From positions 3,576,745-3,640,744 of the forward strand of contig JAJEKV010000039.1 of assembly GCA_021234155.1 (NCBI GenBank): DNA of 64,000 bases, written 5' to 3'. This document shows positions 39,708 to 53,270 of this stretch, piece by piece. The notes below the pieces were generated by a model. The model saw nothing but the letters and a program-made list of their open reading frames with translations. It made no database searches and was not told where the DNA came from. The first letter of the stretch is position 1, and the number at the start of each line of letters is the position of its first letter. Made by a program: the position numbers and the translations under genes. The DNA is from Isoetes taiwanensis (taxonomy: Eukaryota > Streptophyta > Lycopodiopsida > Isoetales > Isoetaceae).

Positions 39708-42218
39708 GTACAACCTTTTTTTAATTCAATTCAATTTATCTCCTTTCTTTGTTTCTTTTGTTTGTTTATTTATTTATTTATTTTCTTAGAATAGAATAGA
39801 ATAGAGTTTTTGCCGTTTTCCTATTAGTTGTAATAAACCATACATATACAACATGGCAACCTTGGGTCAACGATTCCGCCTCCGGAATGGAAAGTGGCAC
39901 AGCAATTCCGGCCAAGCGGTCACCTGCAGGTAAGAATCAAGCAAAACTCCTGTTGCCATGTTGTGGCGTGTTCGAAGTGGGTCGCGGATTCCGGCACTGC
40001 CTCCTCACGGGTCGCCCTTGGAATCCGCTTCCCACATTCCATGCCGCCATACATAATAATATTAGTCGTAAATAGAAGATACGTACATAAGCTAAGCTTA
40101 GATGGAGATTACTACAGGGCTCACACCCTCACAAGTTAAACCCTACAACTCCTTTGTTTTACAATAATTGTCAATGGACCCTAGAATTTTGTTTGCATTA
40201 AGGCAATGAGTCTAGCTTGATGATGTATCCATGGAGCCCTTCTATGTTAGACTATTCAAGCCGAATGCCATGCCCTTTTCCTGCCTTATGAAGAAGCATT
40301 GTAGTGCATTGTTGAAATGCCCTAGCTTGGAAATACAATTTCATGAAAATTATATAGCAATGCATAAAATACCATATCATATCAAATTAGAGTATCCTAA
40401 ATCATTAGCATTGCCAAAGATTATATTAATGATATGGTAATTTAACCACGTGTTTGTTTTCTAGGTGATGAACCCTCAGATTGTGAAGTCTAATATTAAG
40501 CTGTTGGGCTCAAAGCAGTAGCATGCACTGTTAAAAATAGTTTATAGTGTGAATACATTAGAGATGTTGACATGTTGACAAGAGTTAATGCCATACTTAG
40601 GGACTTTGGTGGTTAATGTCATACTTATAAACTCTAAACTTTGGTATTAACCACCATTCACCACATTGAATTTAAAAGAAAATCAATAAAAGTCCACTTT
40701 ATCGTGGATTTGGATCTTTCGTTTTGTTTATAATTTTGTGATGGTCGTACTTTAATCGTTTTTCAATTTTTTATAAATCTCTACAAGAGAATTGTTGTCA
40801 TAAGGCCCTTTCATAGGCAACTAACTACCTTCATCGTTTTTCAATTTTTTATAAATCTCTACAAGAGAATTGTTGTCATAAGGCCCTTTCATAGGCAACT
40901 AACTACCTTCGAAATGTATGGGGTTCCTAGGTTTATAGCAACTGCACAATTTGCGCAATTGGGCGGGCGGTAGAAGGGTTCAAAACAGCATCATTTTAAC
41001 CAAAAATTGATTTGATATAGCAACCAAAGAGACAACCTAGATAAGATTTCTTTGATTGTCTCCATGGCTATTAGGATGATTGGGACAATGCAACAGGGTC
41101 GTAGTAGGCAAAAAGCCATTATGATCCAAAGCAAGGTTTGCTTATAGTCATTTCAAAAGGGGAAGTTCTAAATTCAATCTTACAATTAGATAGTTGCTAA
41201 GTTACGTTCTAATAAATTCAATAATTGTGACCTGTCTAGCATGCAATGAGGGCTTTCTGAATAAATAATGAGTATCACATTTGAATATGCTCTATCTATC
41301 TTTTCGTTTTTCTTATTTCCATACATGTGTGCTTCATAAAATAAATGCACAAATATATTTAGAGCGAGCCCATACAAGTGGGATGAACCACGTGGAAGGG
41401 AAGGATGTGTGGCCATCGATCGTTGCAATATTCAAAGAAGCACACATAAGTTAGAGGGTAAACCATCTTGCCTTGTATGCTAATGCCATGCCCTAGTTTA
41501 CAAGTTAGATACTATCTAAGAAGGATCTCGAGTACTCATCTCGGGGCCTTTCCTAAGACAAGAGTATTTTACTTACTGGTTGTCATGTTATATTCAAATA
41601 GGTTAAGCCTGCCCCTCTCTCAAACCCTGTGTGTGTAGGACCAACCATAGATGCCAGAGGTGAGATCTTAACCTTGGAGACCACAACTCATACAGAGCCC
41701 CTATTACTCAAATAGTCCAGGGACATGCCACTTGAGGTCCCAACTAAGCATAGATCTAGGAGCCCACTAGAGAACAAAGGATCAATAACAATAGACCCTA
41801 CGAAAGTCCAATTTCCAATGGAAGGAGGCGAGAACCGTCCTTCAATAACTCCTCATCAGGGGGATTCTGACCTCCCTGCCATCTCTGGCATCCCCAACTA
41901 GCAATAGTTGTGTCTCGTCAAGTGCTTATTTGAACTAGACTCCTGCGCTTGCTTACTGCTAAAGATGTGGCAATCCTCTGCTGGTCTATGAAGATCTAGG
42001 CAGTGTTGAGAAATCTACAAGATAATATTATCAACATTACTTATACCTTTTGCTTGTTTAAAAAATGTAGTAACTTCAAAGACAACATTCAAATAGCGTA
42101 TACAACCCGTTCTTGTATTCATTTGTGTAGTAAAAAAGCGAATTGCTACCGTGACACCTTATTTTGAAACAGCCCAATCTGGATCTTAAGTTTTCATCTT
42201 CCTCGCATCTAACTACAA
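39708..42218. other. Non-coding region before the second large copy
   Basis: 39,860-40,060 is a GC-richer dispersed segment with inverse similarity to 18,895-18,970. 40,756-40,911 is a tandem duplication (listed separately). From 41,000 to 42,218 I see no gene, RNA or transposon domain. Confidence 0.45.
40756..40911. repeat. 78-bp tandem duplication
   Basis: Units 40,756-40,833 and 40,834-40,911 are identical except for the last base. Each starts TCGTTTTTCAATTTTTTATA. Confidence 0.97.
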
Positions 42219-44154
42219 TAAATTAGTTCCATCCTTAGTATGTCATGGTTCCATCACTTATCTGGCTTCACCTATCCCTTTGACCCCATTAACTCCTTTG
42301 TGTAGTGCCTCTCTTATGCCACTGTTTATTTACCCTTTTTTTTTTTTTTTTCCATTTTTGCCTTTACCCCTTGATCCCATTGATTCTCGTCTACCTTCAC
42401 GCATCATGTTTGCGCAGTCTCAGCCCCTCCTCAACTGGCTATCCATGACTTATTTGCATCTTTGTATTACGCCACTCTTCCTAACCATATATCCTTCTTT
42501 TGTCTTTACCATATTTTTGTGCTCTGCTTATTCTTTTGTTGGCCCCCTTGTTGGGTCAATTTTCTTTGTTTTTTCACATATTTTCATTTTCCTATTCTAT
42601 GTTGTTTTCTTATGGGTCCTTTTTGGGGTTTCCTTTGTCTTGATCTTAGATTCTCGTTAGTTTTTATTTAGTCCATTTTTGTTCGTTCTAGTTGTACTTT
42701 TACATTATGGAATTTCGCACGGTTCTGCCTAGTTCATGTTTTGTCATTTTTTCATTTGTCCTTTTGCTCCATATTTTCCTCGCTTGTTTCTTTGTTTTTC
42801 TCCTTCGTCATTATCCTTTTCCATCCCATGGTTCCTTTCTTCCTATTTATCATTTTGCTCCGGGGCCACTTGTCCTTTTCTTTTCCATCCCTTGCATCAC
42901 CTTAATCCATGTTCCTTTTTTATCATGTCTCCATTTGTTCAACTCCTTTCTTTCTTAGTTCTTTTGGCCCTCAAGTAGTGTCTATGATTACCCCAATTGC
43001 TATGTTTTGCCTCATGAAGGCTTATTCCGTTGTCTTGTTCTATTTTGCCCTTTTCCTCCTGGTTCACTTTTTTCATATTTTCCTAGTCACCTAGTTTGCT
43101 CCTTTCCTTGGGTCGATGGAGGTAGTCTTCCATCTGGCCACTTGATTGTAAAATAGGATTCCATCCTTAGACGTTACTGCCCATTGATAGCAATAGAACT
43201 GACATTCCTGGATGGGGACGCCCTCAGATTCCTATTTATTTTCATTTTTGCTTAGCTTATCTGCCTTGAGCTCCATTCATTTTTCCTTTTTGGCTCCACA
43301 AGTTTCCCGCCCTCTCCCTTCTTTACAATCAAGGGATAGTCTGCTTTCTGACAGTCTCAAGGTGGTGGTTTTGGTTCATTCTATGATGAGGGACAAAGAT
43401 CTTCTATTGTATTGCATAGTTTCATTTCTTCCTAAGATGGCGTCAGAGGCCTCCGAGGCATATTTCTATTACTTCTTTCTTTCTCAAGATGGCAATCAGA
43501 GCCTCCTCCGCGAGGCATTCTTCCTTTTTCATTCTCTCTCCTGCTGTGGCGCCTGTAGTTCTCCGTAGGCAGCACCAATTTGGATAGTTTTTTCCTCGGG
43601 CGATGGTTGGTCTGCATTTTGCCTTCTCATTGGTCGGTCATGTCACTTCCTGCCATGGGCCCTCGAGCCTCCGAGGCTATTATATTCTTTCTATATGACA
43701 GCTTGGCACCTGCCGTGCTTAAAGTCCTAACTTTAAAACAGGGTCATTCTCATTTTCAGACTTTCAGGTTCGGTGTTCCTTTTTTGCGCTTTCTCGCTTG
43801 GCGGCGCCATCACGCTTGCATCAACTCATTTTGGCTAATGTTGTTTCATTAGGGCGGGATTTGTCATCCCGGCGAGAAGTGGTTGCCGCTTTTTTCACGC
43901 TTTGCATATACCAAGTGGTGGAACAATCATCTTTTATCTAGCACTCTTCAATTTTATCATGTTCTCGATAAATTGTCTAGTTTCGAGCATGTTCAATTTT
44001 CAAGCTTTTCATATTTTCTACCCCCTAGTAGGGGAACAATATGTACTCAAAGATTTTACAAAAGCTCAATGAGAACACCACTTCATGGCCACTTGATTGT
44101 GTCATAGGACCCATCCTAGGATTAATAAACTATTTGATGTAAGTCTATTAGATG

Positions 44155-44790
44155 ATACACGCAGATTCACAAGCTCGAAGTTCCTCCATGTGCTAGATTG
44201 CATTATGACTTACATAAAGCTCCTCAAGCTTCACAAATTCCTTAAAGTAAACAAGATGATGTACTTGCCGCTCTTACATACCTACAACGTCAAGAACTAT
44301 TTGTTTATTCGTAATGTGAAACTATTTGTTTACCCGAAACCAAGCATTGATGTTAGATGATTGCTTTGTAAACCCGATCTTCAACAGACATTATAATCCA
44401 TGGACGCTCACGTTTTTTGCTGAATAAGGCCAAGCCATAACTTTTGCAATTTTGTAAGATCTTCTAAGCCTTCCATCATTTAACCTTTGGCAACCGTCAT
44501 CCATCGTGTCATTGTACAACCAATCTAACACGAATATTTCTTTTTTAAATTTAATGCTCATGTAAGCATGTAGAAACATATAAGAGACCATCTTTAAGTA
44601 AGAAACTCACTTGGATTTTATTTGAAACAAACTCGCTCTTTTGACACATGCAATTGCCGTAATTTGGTGATACCTCTTATGCATGCCAAGCAACAATGTG
44701 ATCTCGTGAAGGACACATCAAATACAACAAGATTTGTAAAACCACCAACGCAAGTATTCTATTAAGCTTCCTAAAGACTACTTCCCAAGA
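44155..44790 (-). pseudogene. SDS22-like LRR fragment, copy 2
   Basis: Counterpart of 16,540-17,178. The repeats KLWLGRNRI-like, LHVSKN and ELYVSHN can be followed only in pieces because small indels at CAG/CTG sites interrupt every exon. Confidence 0.6.
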
Positions 44791-44799
44791 TATAATAAT

Positions 44800-45310
44800 G
44801 TTCAACAAGTTGGCTTAACACCCCCTACAAATGCATCACACCGCACCCGGTTATTGTCAACAACTTGAACTTTTATTCCTTCCGTGTTTCCATGAAATTC
44901 TGCAGAAACAGAATGTCAGATTATTATTGCATGCTCACATAATTTTTGAATTTCCACATCATACCGTGGTATAGTATTCACGCACCCTTGTGCGCCCTCG
45001 TAACTAAAAGCAATTTCAGTCCCGGATGGAAAGAGTTTGAGTGTTGTTTTCACATCGCATGGATCTTCCCACCCGGTGAGAAATTCAAGCTCCCTTCGCT
45101 CACCGCATAAAAGCAAAACCCGCTTAACTACCTTGTCCAAACTATGCTTTTGTCGAGCAGAAGTGATTGAATGCGTATTTTGAACAACCGGCTTCATTCC
45201 AGATTCTCAAAATTTCTTTTTCGAGCTTCCTCCGAGATGGCCACGAGGCAATCTCAAATTAGGATCATAGGAAATTAGAGAGCCCGCTACTTTTGGCAAT
45301 CCCACCTTTT
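44800..45310 (-). pseudogene. Fructokinase fragment, copy 2
   Basis: Counterpart of 17,190-17,745. A minus-strand frame still shows [11 protein letters not shown]...FPSGTEIAFSYEGAQGC-like sequence, but the frame is altered several times relative to copy 1. Confidence 0.65.
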
Positions 45311-45539
45311 GAATAAGTTCAGATCAAGTTCTTGCTTCGAGCTAAAATGACATAAAAACAAAGATTCTCGCGTGGCGCTTAAAGAACACCTTTGTTGTAC
45401 TGTGGATTAAATAATCGCCCAATGAAGCTCAAGATGGAAAAGAAATGCCAACTTAATTTGACAATAGACGGAAGAACTTTTGTTTTATAGAAGAGAGACT
45501 TTAACAAGTTGCCACTAAACGAAATAGAGTAAGGACTAT

Positions 45540-46070
45540 AATTACTGGCCGCCAGCATCCCTTGGGTCTAACGTAGAAGGGGTTGCAAAAGAATTTCCAG
45601 CTCAAAACCCTCTTGCCTTTCTAATAACCGGATCCAAATGCGGTATGGGATATTACATCCGCACTCAAGCAAGTGAACTCCGCTCCATTACTTCAATTTC
45701 AACAGATACCTTGCTTATCAACCCCCATTTATCCACCATCTTTTAAGTTGCATTTTGCCATAGTTCTTAGCATATTCTCCGCACAAAAGAAAAGTATATA
45801 TCTGATTTAGCATATTATAACATACAATCGAAAAAAAATGGAATGGTATGACAAGATAAGATTCATACCTTAAAGCTTCTCCACATGGAACAGGGAGAAA
45901 CTATTTGCCTATTGTGAGCTCATTTCTCCGTTTGCAGTTTACTAAATCATTTCCAATAACATCGCTACAAGAATCTTGTGTTAAAGGGTTCTTCCAAAAT
46001 GCCCTGGAACGTTCTTATACATAATATCATTTGCCATATCCAAATCTTCCATACTCAACTGGGATCATCG
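45540..46070 (-). pseudogene. P450 fragment, copy 2
   Basis: Counterpart of 17,968-18,500, recognisable by the DNA match. Additional small indels break the exon frames further. Confidence 0.65.
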
Positions 46071-46655
46071 TTGAACTATATCAAATAGAGCTTGCCACAT
46101 TTTTGGGAGTAAAATGGAAGATCGGGTAGAACACGATCAACAATATCATGAGTAATTTCACTGAGATCATAGTTACGAGCTTATCGTCTCAATTTGAAGG
46201 GCTGCAACATATTCCTGACCATAGGAAGGGCTGGAGGTCGGGTCAGATTGGAGCTTCGGTCTGCCCGGCCAGTTATCCGGTTGGAACATCCGCAATCCAA
46301 AACGCTCGAGACCGCCAATTTACAGGCAACAATCGATTTTTAGCAGTCACCAGCATATCCTAAGTATATTCTAGTATATACCTAGGATATGCCACAAACC
46401 CAAATAAACAAGGGTTTGGGCAACCCAAACTGGGTTGGAGACATTTGCCTTCGGATTACCTGCTGAGCGGAATCAGCATGCCGTTTTCCATTCTGGAGGC
46501 GGAACGAGCGAGCCAGTTTCCATGTTGTGGTGGATTCGTGGACAACCTAAAACTGCAGCAATTGTTGTAAGGGGGTTAGGCCTAGGCAATCCTTCTAAAC
46601 AAACTAAAGTATTGAATGCTTTTAACCATTTGATCCTACATTCCGCAAACGGTCT

Positions 46656-48215
46656 ATGTCCACATGTCTTGCACACGATCTTCTTAATATCTGCTACAAA
46701 GGAGAAATTCACTCTCATGTTGCCAGCCATGGACTCTATTCAAATTCTTTTCTTTGCTCCCATCTCATTCGATTCCTTGCCACTTCTGGCAGGTTATTTG
46801 AAGCCAATCAAAATTTTGATTCAGTTTGCAGGCCTAGTATCTACACTTGGACTTCGATGATTTCAGGAAATGCGAAGAACCGTAATGGTTATCTAGCTTT
46901 AGAAATTTATAAGCAAATGGGTCTTGCAGGTTTGGAGAGTGACAAACAAGTATACCTTGCTTGCCTTAAAGCATGTGCGACGAGCTCAGAGCTTGAGAAA
47001 GGAAGGCTTATTCACGATGAAGTCATAAGAAGTGGTCACCAATTTAACCTCGTTTTAGGTAATACTGTTGTTGACATGTATGCTAAATGTGGGAGTTTAA
47101 GAGAGGCTCGTCAGGTTTTTGATAGATTTCAAGTTAAAGATTTAGTTTCATGGAATGCCATGATTGCAGGATACGTTTTCCATGCTGAAGGATTCTCCGC
47201 TTTAGAGCTTTTCAGTAAGATGCAAAAAAATGACATAAAGCCTAATAAATTCACACTTTCAAGTGTCATAAAAGCATGTGGAAGTATAGGAGCAATTCAA
47301 CAGGGTAGGGCCATTCATTATCTGATAATTAGGGATCAACTTGCATCAGACATTTTTGTTGGGAGTACACTTATTGATATGTATGCTAAATGTGCTAGTT
47401 TAGGTGAGGCTCGTAAGGTCTTTGATGCTCTGCCAAACCCAAGTCTAGTTGCATGGAATTCGATGATGGCAGGGTATGCTCAAGAGGCTGAAGGAATTGC
47501 TGCACTGCAGCTGTTTGGGAAGATGCAACGAGAGGGCATAAAGCCAGACCAATTGACCTTTTTAAGCATCATGAAAGCATGTGGAAATATAGGTGCAGTT
47601 GTGTATGGTAGGATTGTTCACAACAAGGCTATCGAACAAGGATCAGCATCAGATGTGATGGTATCAAATGCATTGGTTGACATGTACACCAAATGCGGAG
47701 CAATGGAAGAGGCCATCAAGTTTTTTATCAGGCTTCAGCGCAAAACTGTGGTGTCATGGAGTTCCATCATTGGTGGATATGCATATAGTGGTAATATTCA
47801 ACAGGCAATGAAATATTTACAAGAGATGCAAGTCAAAGGCATTGTTCCAAATGCAGTGACATTTGGCTGTGTTCTTATTGCGTGCAGTAATGTAGGTTTT
47901 GTGGATGAAGGCCTTTATTTTATGTTTATGAAGAATCACTATGGTATTAAGTCAGACACTTTACATCTTAATTGTATGGTCGATCTTCTTGGCCATGCAG
48001 CATACTGGAGTGAGGCAGAGAATCTACTTCAAGCCATCGATGGACCAAATTTTACAGGCTGGATTTCTCTGCTAAGTGCTTGTCAAATGCAGGGTAATTT
48101 AAGACTAGGGCAAAGATGTTTTGACAAGGTTACGGGCATAGACCCTTGTGCCACGGCTGGATATGTGCTGATGGCAAACATGTATGCAGGCAATGGTATG
48201 ATGGCAATGGTATGA
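46656..48215 (+). CDS. PPR protein, second copy
   Basis: 519 residues, same start and stop as 19,087-20,646. The only protein differences I see are near residues 355-363, where QVFIRLPRK is replaced by KFFIRLQRK: a one-base deletion compensated by an added T, plus a CCG/CAG change. At least 500 bp upstream and 700 bp downstream are also essentially identical. Either this is a very recent duplicate, or both copies are the same locus represented twice in the assembly. Confidence 0.85.
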   Translation: MSTCLAHDLLNICYKGEIHSHVASHGLYSNSFLCSHLIRFLATSGRLFEANQNFDSVCRPSIYTWTSMISGNAKNRNGYLALEIYKQMGLAGLESDKQVYLACLKACATSSELEKGRLIHDEVIRSGHQFNLVLGNTVVDMYAKCGSLREARQVFDRFQVKDLVSWNAMIAGYVFHAEGFSALELFSKMQKNDIKPNKFTLSSVIKACGSIGAIQQGRAIHYLIIRDQLASDIFVGSTLIDMYAKCASLGEARKVFDALPNPSLVAWNSMMAGYAQEAEGIAALQLFGKMQREGIKPDQLTFLSIMKACGNIGAVVYGRIVHNKAIEQGSASDVMVSNALVDMYTKCGAMEEAIKFFIRLQRKTVVSWSSIIGGYAYSGNIQQAMKYLQEMQVKGIVPNAVTFGCVLIACSNVGFVDEGLYFMFMKNHYGIKSDTLHLNCMVDLLGHAAYWSEAENLLQAIDGPNFTGWISLLSACQMQGNLRLGQRCFDKVTGIDPCATAGYVLMANMYAGNGMMAMV

Positions 48216-49513
48216 TGGCTAACTAGAACCGAGGAGCAACTTAATTGCTGGATCTAACAAAGGTATGTGCTATACCATGTTGAAAATATTAAAGGACAAA
48301 ATGACATGACAAGAATGTCAAAGCTTATATTTTCTTAAGTTCTTGCAAATATTCCATTGTTGAAGAGCAAGAAAAGATTGAATCAGACAATGATGCCATA
48401 TGGCAGGCATGGAAATGCTTTAGGATAGTGTGGAAGCCCGCAGCTTTTCAGCCAGCTCTATGAACTGGTATATGAACGAAAGGATTTATTTTGTGAGTGA
48501 AGAACTAAAATAATCTTAAGAACAGTATTAAGCAAGCTGCAAACGCACGTTGAGAATCTTGGCTGGCAAAGCAGAACAGGATGAATTGAAGACTGTAAAA
48601 AGTTCAAAAGGTGTTGTCGACTTAACACTCTAGCAGGTATTGCATTCCAGTAAATAGATCTTAGGATTAAAGAGCAGGAAGGATTGACAATGATGGATTG
48701 GGCCTGGGGCATTCTAGTACTGGAAGTCTCATTAAACATCCTAATGACTTGGTAGCTTTCAATGCATAAAGCTCCATGAACTGTGTCAGAATGCAAATTT
48801 TTAGATAACATAGGTTGTCTTTTATCAGGGAACATCTCTGAAAGTCAACATCCTATGGCCAATTGCTTTTAAGCTCCCCTTTGTTTCTTGGTTTTCTTTT
48901 TTTTTTAATTACAACAGTTTCATTGTAGATCTTGCTGAAAGTTCTCATAAATATCTAATATTTCCCTGCTTTTGGACTTTTTAGCCATTCTAGTTCTTTG
49001 TTTGAAGTGTAATTGATTTCCTTTTATAACATAATGTTCTTCATAGTAATTGAAAACCTATTAAAAATTGCATGTACGTACTTGGGGCTTGTAATCTTCC
49101 TATAAATCAATGTCATTATTTTTCTATCTGCTGCTCCGCAGCATAATAAAGTTCTCTTGCCTCCTTGGCATTATGAATGCTTCTTGTTCCCCCAATGCAT
49201 CCTTTAGTTTCTTCACGTTATTATATGCACGCTATAGTGGCAGGTTCTTTAGATTCTATTGTAATTATGCCTACAGATTACCAGAAAAGACAGTGCAAAC
49301 ACTTTGGTTATACGAGATTTCGTATTTTAACTGCTACTGTGATGAAAACCAACTCAACTCTTATCCATTGGCTTCATGTGGAAACAAGAAGATTGTACAC
49401 AAATAGAAGTATATTGTCTCTATTAATACTTTATTTTGTTTATTATATGTAACCTAATAGGTTTATACTACTACAACAACAGATTTGGCTGGAATTAACC
49501 AAAACAGCCACTG

Positions 49514-50177
49514 CTAAGTCCAAGTAATCTTGACCTCACCGAGGTCTTGGTCGAGCCCAAGTGCGTTCCAAACAGCAGGAGAACCATCGACTACATTGTT
49601 CCTGCAGGGATATTGATAACCATGTGCTTTGTCACATCCTGCAGTAGAATCACACTCATCCACCACAGTAGCAGTGGTGGAACGCCCGTGCTAGCAGTAA
49701 TTTTGATAGTTTTGTGGCATCTGTTACCATTGTCATACCAACCAGTAGAAAGGGCAACTACTCTGGTACTGTCAGAATGGTACTGGTTATCACATTCAGA
49801 GGGGGCACCTCCTTCTCCACCCTTTTCAAAGTGGTTGAGGGTGAGGATAGCAGAGGTGCCAGAGTTGGAGATGGCAGGAGAACACTGATAGAGGGTGTAT
49901 TTTGTATTGGCCTCGCAGCAGCCATCACAGTTGTAGGATTTTGAATTGTAGAGGGTGCCACTAGATTGGCAGCCTGAACCTCAGGCGGAGGAGATGGTGT
50001 AGCTTTGCAGATATGGGTGCCCACATCTGGATCATCGTTGCATTTTCCGCTTATGCAAATTAATTGGCCGTCGCAGTCGTTGAGGCTGCTGCAGGATTGG
50101 CCACAGCCCTTTGCCTTTGCAAACCTTGCACTTCCCATCAACAGTAGAGTGCAGATTATGAAATGGCAGGTTGCCAT
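49514..50177 (-). pseudogene. Kiwellin gene, second copy, frame-disrupted
   Basis: Same gene as 21,950-22,615, with two small losses. At about 49,981 CCTCCAGG has become CCTCAGG, shifting the frame after the SPPP linker. At about 49,686 CCCATTGC has become CCCGTGC. The rest is nearly identical. If the losses are real, only the signal peptide and cysteine module survive. Both lie at sites that resemble the window-wide error pattern, so they may be consensus errors in an intact gene. Confidence 0.75.
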
Positions 50178-53100
50178 TGCTCAAAATCTTGCGTTTTGGT
50201 TGTGGAGTGCCTGATCATTTTATGTTGAAGTGCCGTGTCAATCCTTCACTTGCTTTCCTTGCTTCTTCTTAGCAGGAGAAAATCTCCAGGAACGTGTGGA
50301 CTTTTCTTCTTCTGTAGGCCTACTAAGTCTACACTACTTTTTGAATGTTTTGAAGCTATTATTAGAAGGTTATTTGCTATAGGAGCATCGTAAATCTTGG
50401 CATGTCCATGGCAAATCCTTAGCATATCCGCAGTATATCGGTGGCTGATAATGGAGCAAGAAAAGCTCTACGACGAGCTCTCTTTGCCTTTAATGGAAAT
50501 CCATGTTCATCTTTTTCAACCAAGGGCTCAATGAATACAAATTTTCTCGCCCAATCATCTTGAAATTCTCTTCCACTAATTCACTGATTGAATTCCTTTG
50601 ACTTCCTTTTTCGTTTATGACCAGAACTATTTCCATTATTATTTGGAAGCCCTGATCGATTTGCATTTGCGCCCAAAGTGGCCGCTGCATTACTACTTTG
50701 CCCATCCCCTGCTACAGAAACCTCATCCAAAAGTATGACATGTGGTTGTCCCGTTCAAAGAAGGATCATTTTGTTGCTCATTGATGCTGGAACTGACCAC
50801 ATCTTTAAAATCTTTAAAGGAAGGCTTAAAAAATGACAAAATCCCTTGCCTTGTCATATTGGAATGTCTAGAACATGGAATTCTGCAAGAAAAATCTTAA
50901 CTTAGAATTGCAAAGAACGTGGCTTTAGATCTGCAAAAAGAACAAGTATTTATCAGGCCATTGTATGCATGGATTCTTAGTGGAGAAATCTCTTTCACAT
51001 GCTAGCTAGAGCAAGGTTTATGATAAAAAAAAAAAATAGAAAAAATACATAGCTAAAATAAGGTACAGTTTCTCTAAAATGTAAGAAATCAATTGCCTCA
51101 TAAACAAATCAAGAGGACAACCACAGTATTCTGATAACATGAATAAGCAAACTAAGTATAACTACTCTACACCATACCTCATAGCCTTAATCCGACTGTA
51201 AATCTCAATAGCTCCATGCTAAGGGATAAATAACACGAAGCAACACATTATGGTAGGCAAGCACAAACCGATTTGATTTCAAGCATCTTTTTAAGATTTA
51301 TTGATGGAGAGCTATATGTCGGGGTTATTACTGATATTATTGATGTGGAAATGATTCAAAGCGAACGAAGGAGAAACGGCGAAAATGGTTCAAGCCTACA
51401 TGCAGGTGGAAGAAATCAAACAGTGTGACTACATCCTTCCGATTTTTTTGGAAGTCGATGCCACGCATGTCTTAATAGATGTGAGTCAACCATATATGTA
51501 TCCACAACAAGTTCAACAAGTATTTTTCCAATACCATCCTTGAGAAAGAAGGGGAGGAGCATGAGGAAGATCTGAGCATGAGCAACAATTGGAATTTGTG
51601 GAGCCACAAAATGTAGGAGATTATGAAGCTCAAGGGGAAACGTCTAATGAAGCATTGAAATCACCAATGCACTTCCATAAATGGCATTTGAAGATTATAT
51701 TGAAGAGGAGGAAGATGTCGAGCTTCAAATGCCAATATCTTGGCGAAGGTTGCTAACTAGATGATGATGAGTGGAATGACATTCAACATGATTTCTTGGA
51801 TGAGGATTTCATGTCAAATGGATAGAAATCATATTTCAATTTGTTGTGTTCAGTATAATTTTTTTATATTTATACATCTTGTTTGAAGCATGTATTTTCT
51901 TGTGCTCGTATGATGTATACTATTGATTGCTTTCGAGTTTGAAGTTACATGATATGAGAAACAATTTGTAGTAAACAAAATCTAAACAAATACAAACTTT
52001 ACCACCAACCCTTTTTCCGCTTTGCAATGGAGGGCCTCGAATGTATTGGTGAAACATGACTTCCCAATTATAAAACATTTGACATCAATTTATAGGGGTA
52101 TGCTATTGGATAAACGAAAACTTATAGATGCTTAATAGATCATTTACGTAGACTCTTGAATGACCAATGCTATAGCAACTACAATATATATCATGCATGA
52201 CGATTCTATTGAGGAATACAGGAATAGACAGATCACTAGTCAGCTTATTAGTCATACCTTTAGTCAGAGTATTAGTCAGAGCATGTGTCAACCAATTAGT
52301 CAGAAGCATAGTCAGAGTATTAGTCAACTTATTAGTCACATTATTAGTCAAAAAAATCGCAAGATGTAATTAGTCAGACTTATCGACAGATTAATAGTCA
52401 CGTCATTAGTCAAGTTTTTAGTCAAATGACACGTCCGGACAAACGTCAGATGTAACATCATAGACTTAATCGTCAGTTTTTTAGTCAAAATTTTTGTCAA
52501 ATGGAAATGTCAGTTTGTTGGTCAGTCTAGGCGTCATCGTCAAATATACATTTGGCAACTTGGTTTGGACCCTCTGACGGTTTCGCTAATGTCTAATAGT
52601 CATCCTCTTGTACTAACACTACTGTCTTGTAGTTAATTAATTTGACAACAAATGGCCACTTGGAATCTAGTGGTACAATGGTGACAATTTAGCATAGTTA
52701 ACAAAATCCCATTTTTATTATCTCAAGATCTAGTACATTTTAAAATCGTCATTATATGGCTAATTGAGATCCAAAATATGTAAAATATGCTTAGCATCTT
52801 CAAATACCAATTTCTTTCTTGAAAACCCTACTATCAAAATATGAACAATACAAAAATGCACTAAAAACCTAAGAAAAGTCATGAATACATAAAGATCTAA
52901 GTTGCTTCCAAACCATTAAACAAACCATACTTCCTAAAATCCCCTTCATATTCCCCTCAGATCCCCCTTTTGTCTGGATGAATATTCAAACTAGAGGTGT
53001 CTTCGGGCATTGAGAGTTGTTAGACGGGTATATAAGAAAATTGTGCCTCTTACTAGACCTTAGATAGCGATCCTCATTTGTGGGGTAAGGTCCACAAAAT

Positions 53101-53270
53101 AGAGTATACCTATAACAAAGTAGGTGAAATACTATAAGGTTTTGAGACAAATATATTTAACGATATATATTTTTACATGTAGTATACAATTGAAGGAAAA
53201 GCCTCTTGATGCCTTACGTCGCCCCGTGTTTGATTATTCACCAAAGGTAGTTTTCGACGAAATTTAATGA
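50178..53270. other. Copy 2 counterpart of 22,616-25,797
   Basis: Contains the rearranged 50,385-50,475 patch, the acidic ORF fragment (about 51,538-51,825) and the 12-bp-period array (52,237-52,428). Mostly nearly identical to copy 1; small differences cluster at 51,355-51,412 and 52,435-52,565. Confidence 0.6.

Noticed and set aside
42219-46080. Copy 2 as an old, independently decayed paralogue
   Set aside because: Immediate neighbours are identical over kilobases, and the changes repeat the same complex substitution at CTG/CAG sites, which neutral decay does not produce.
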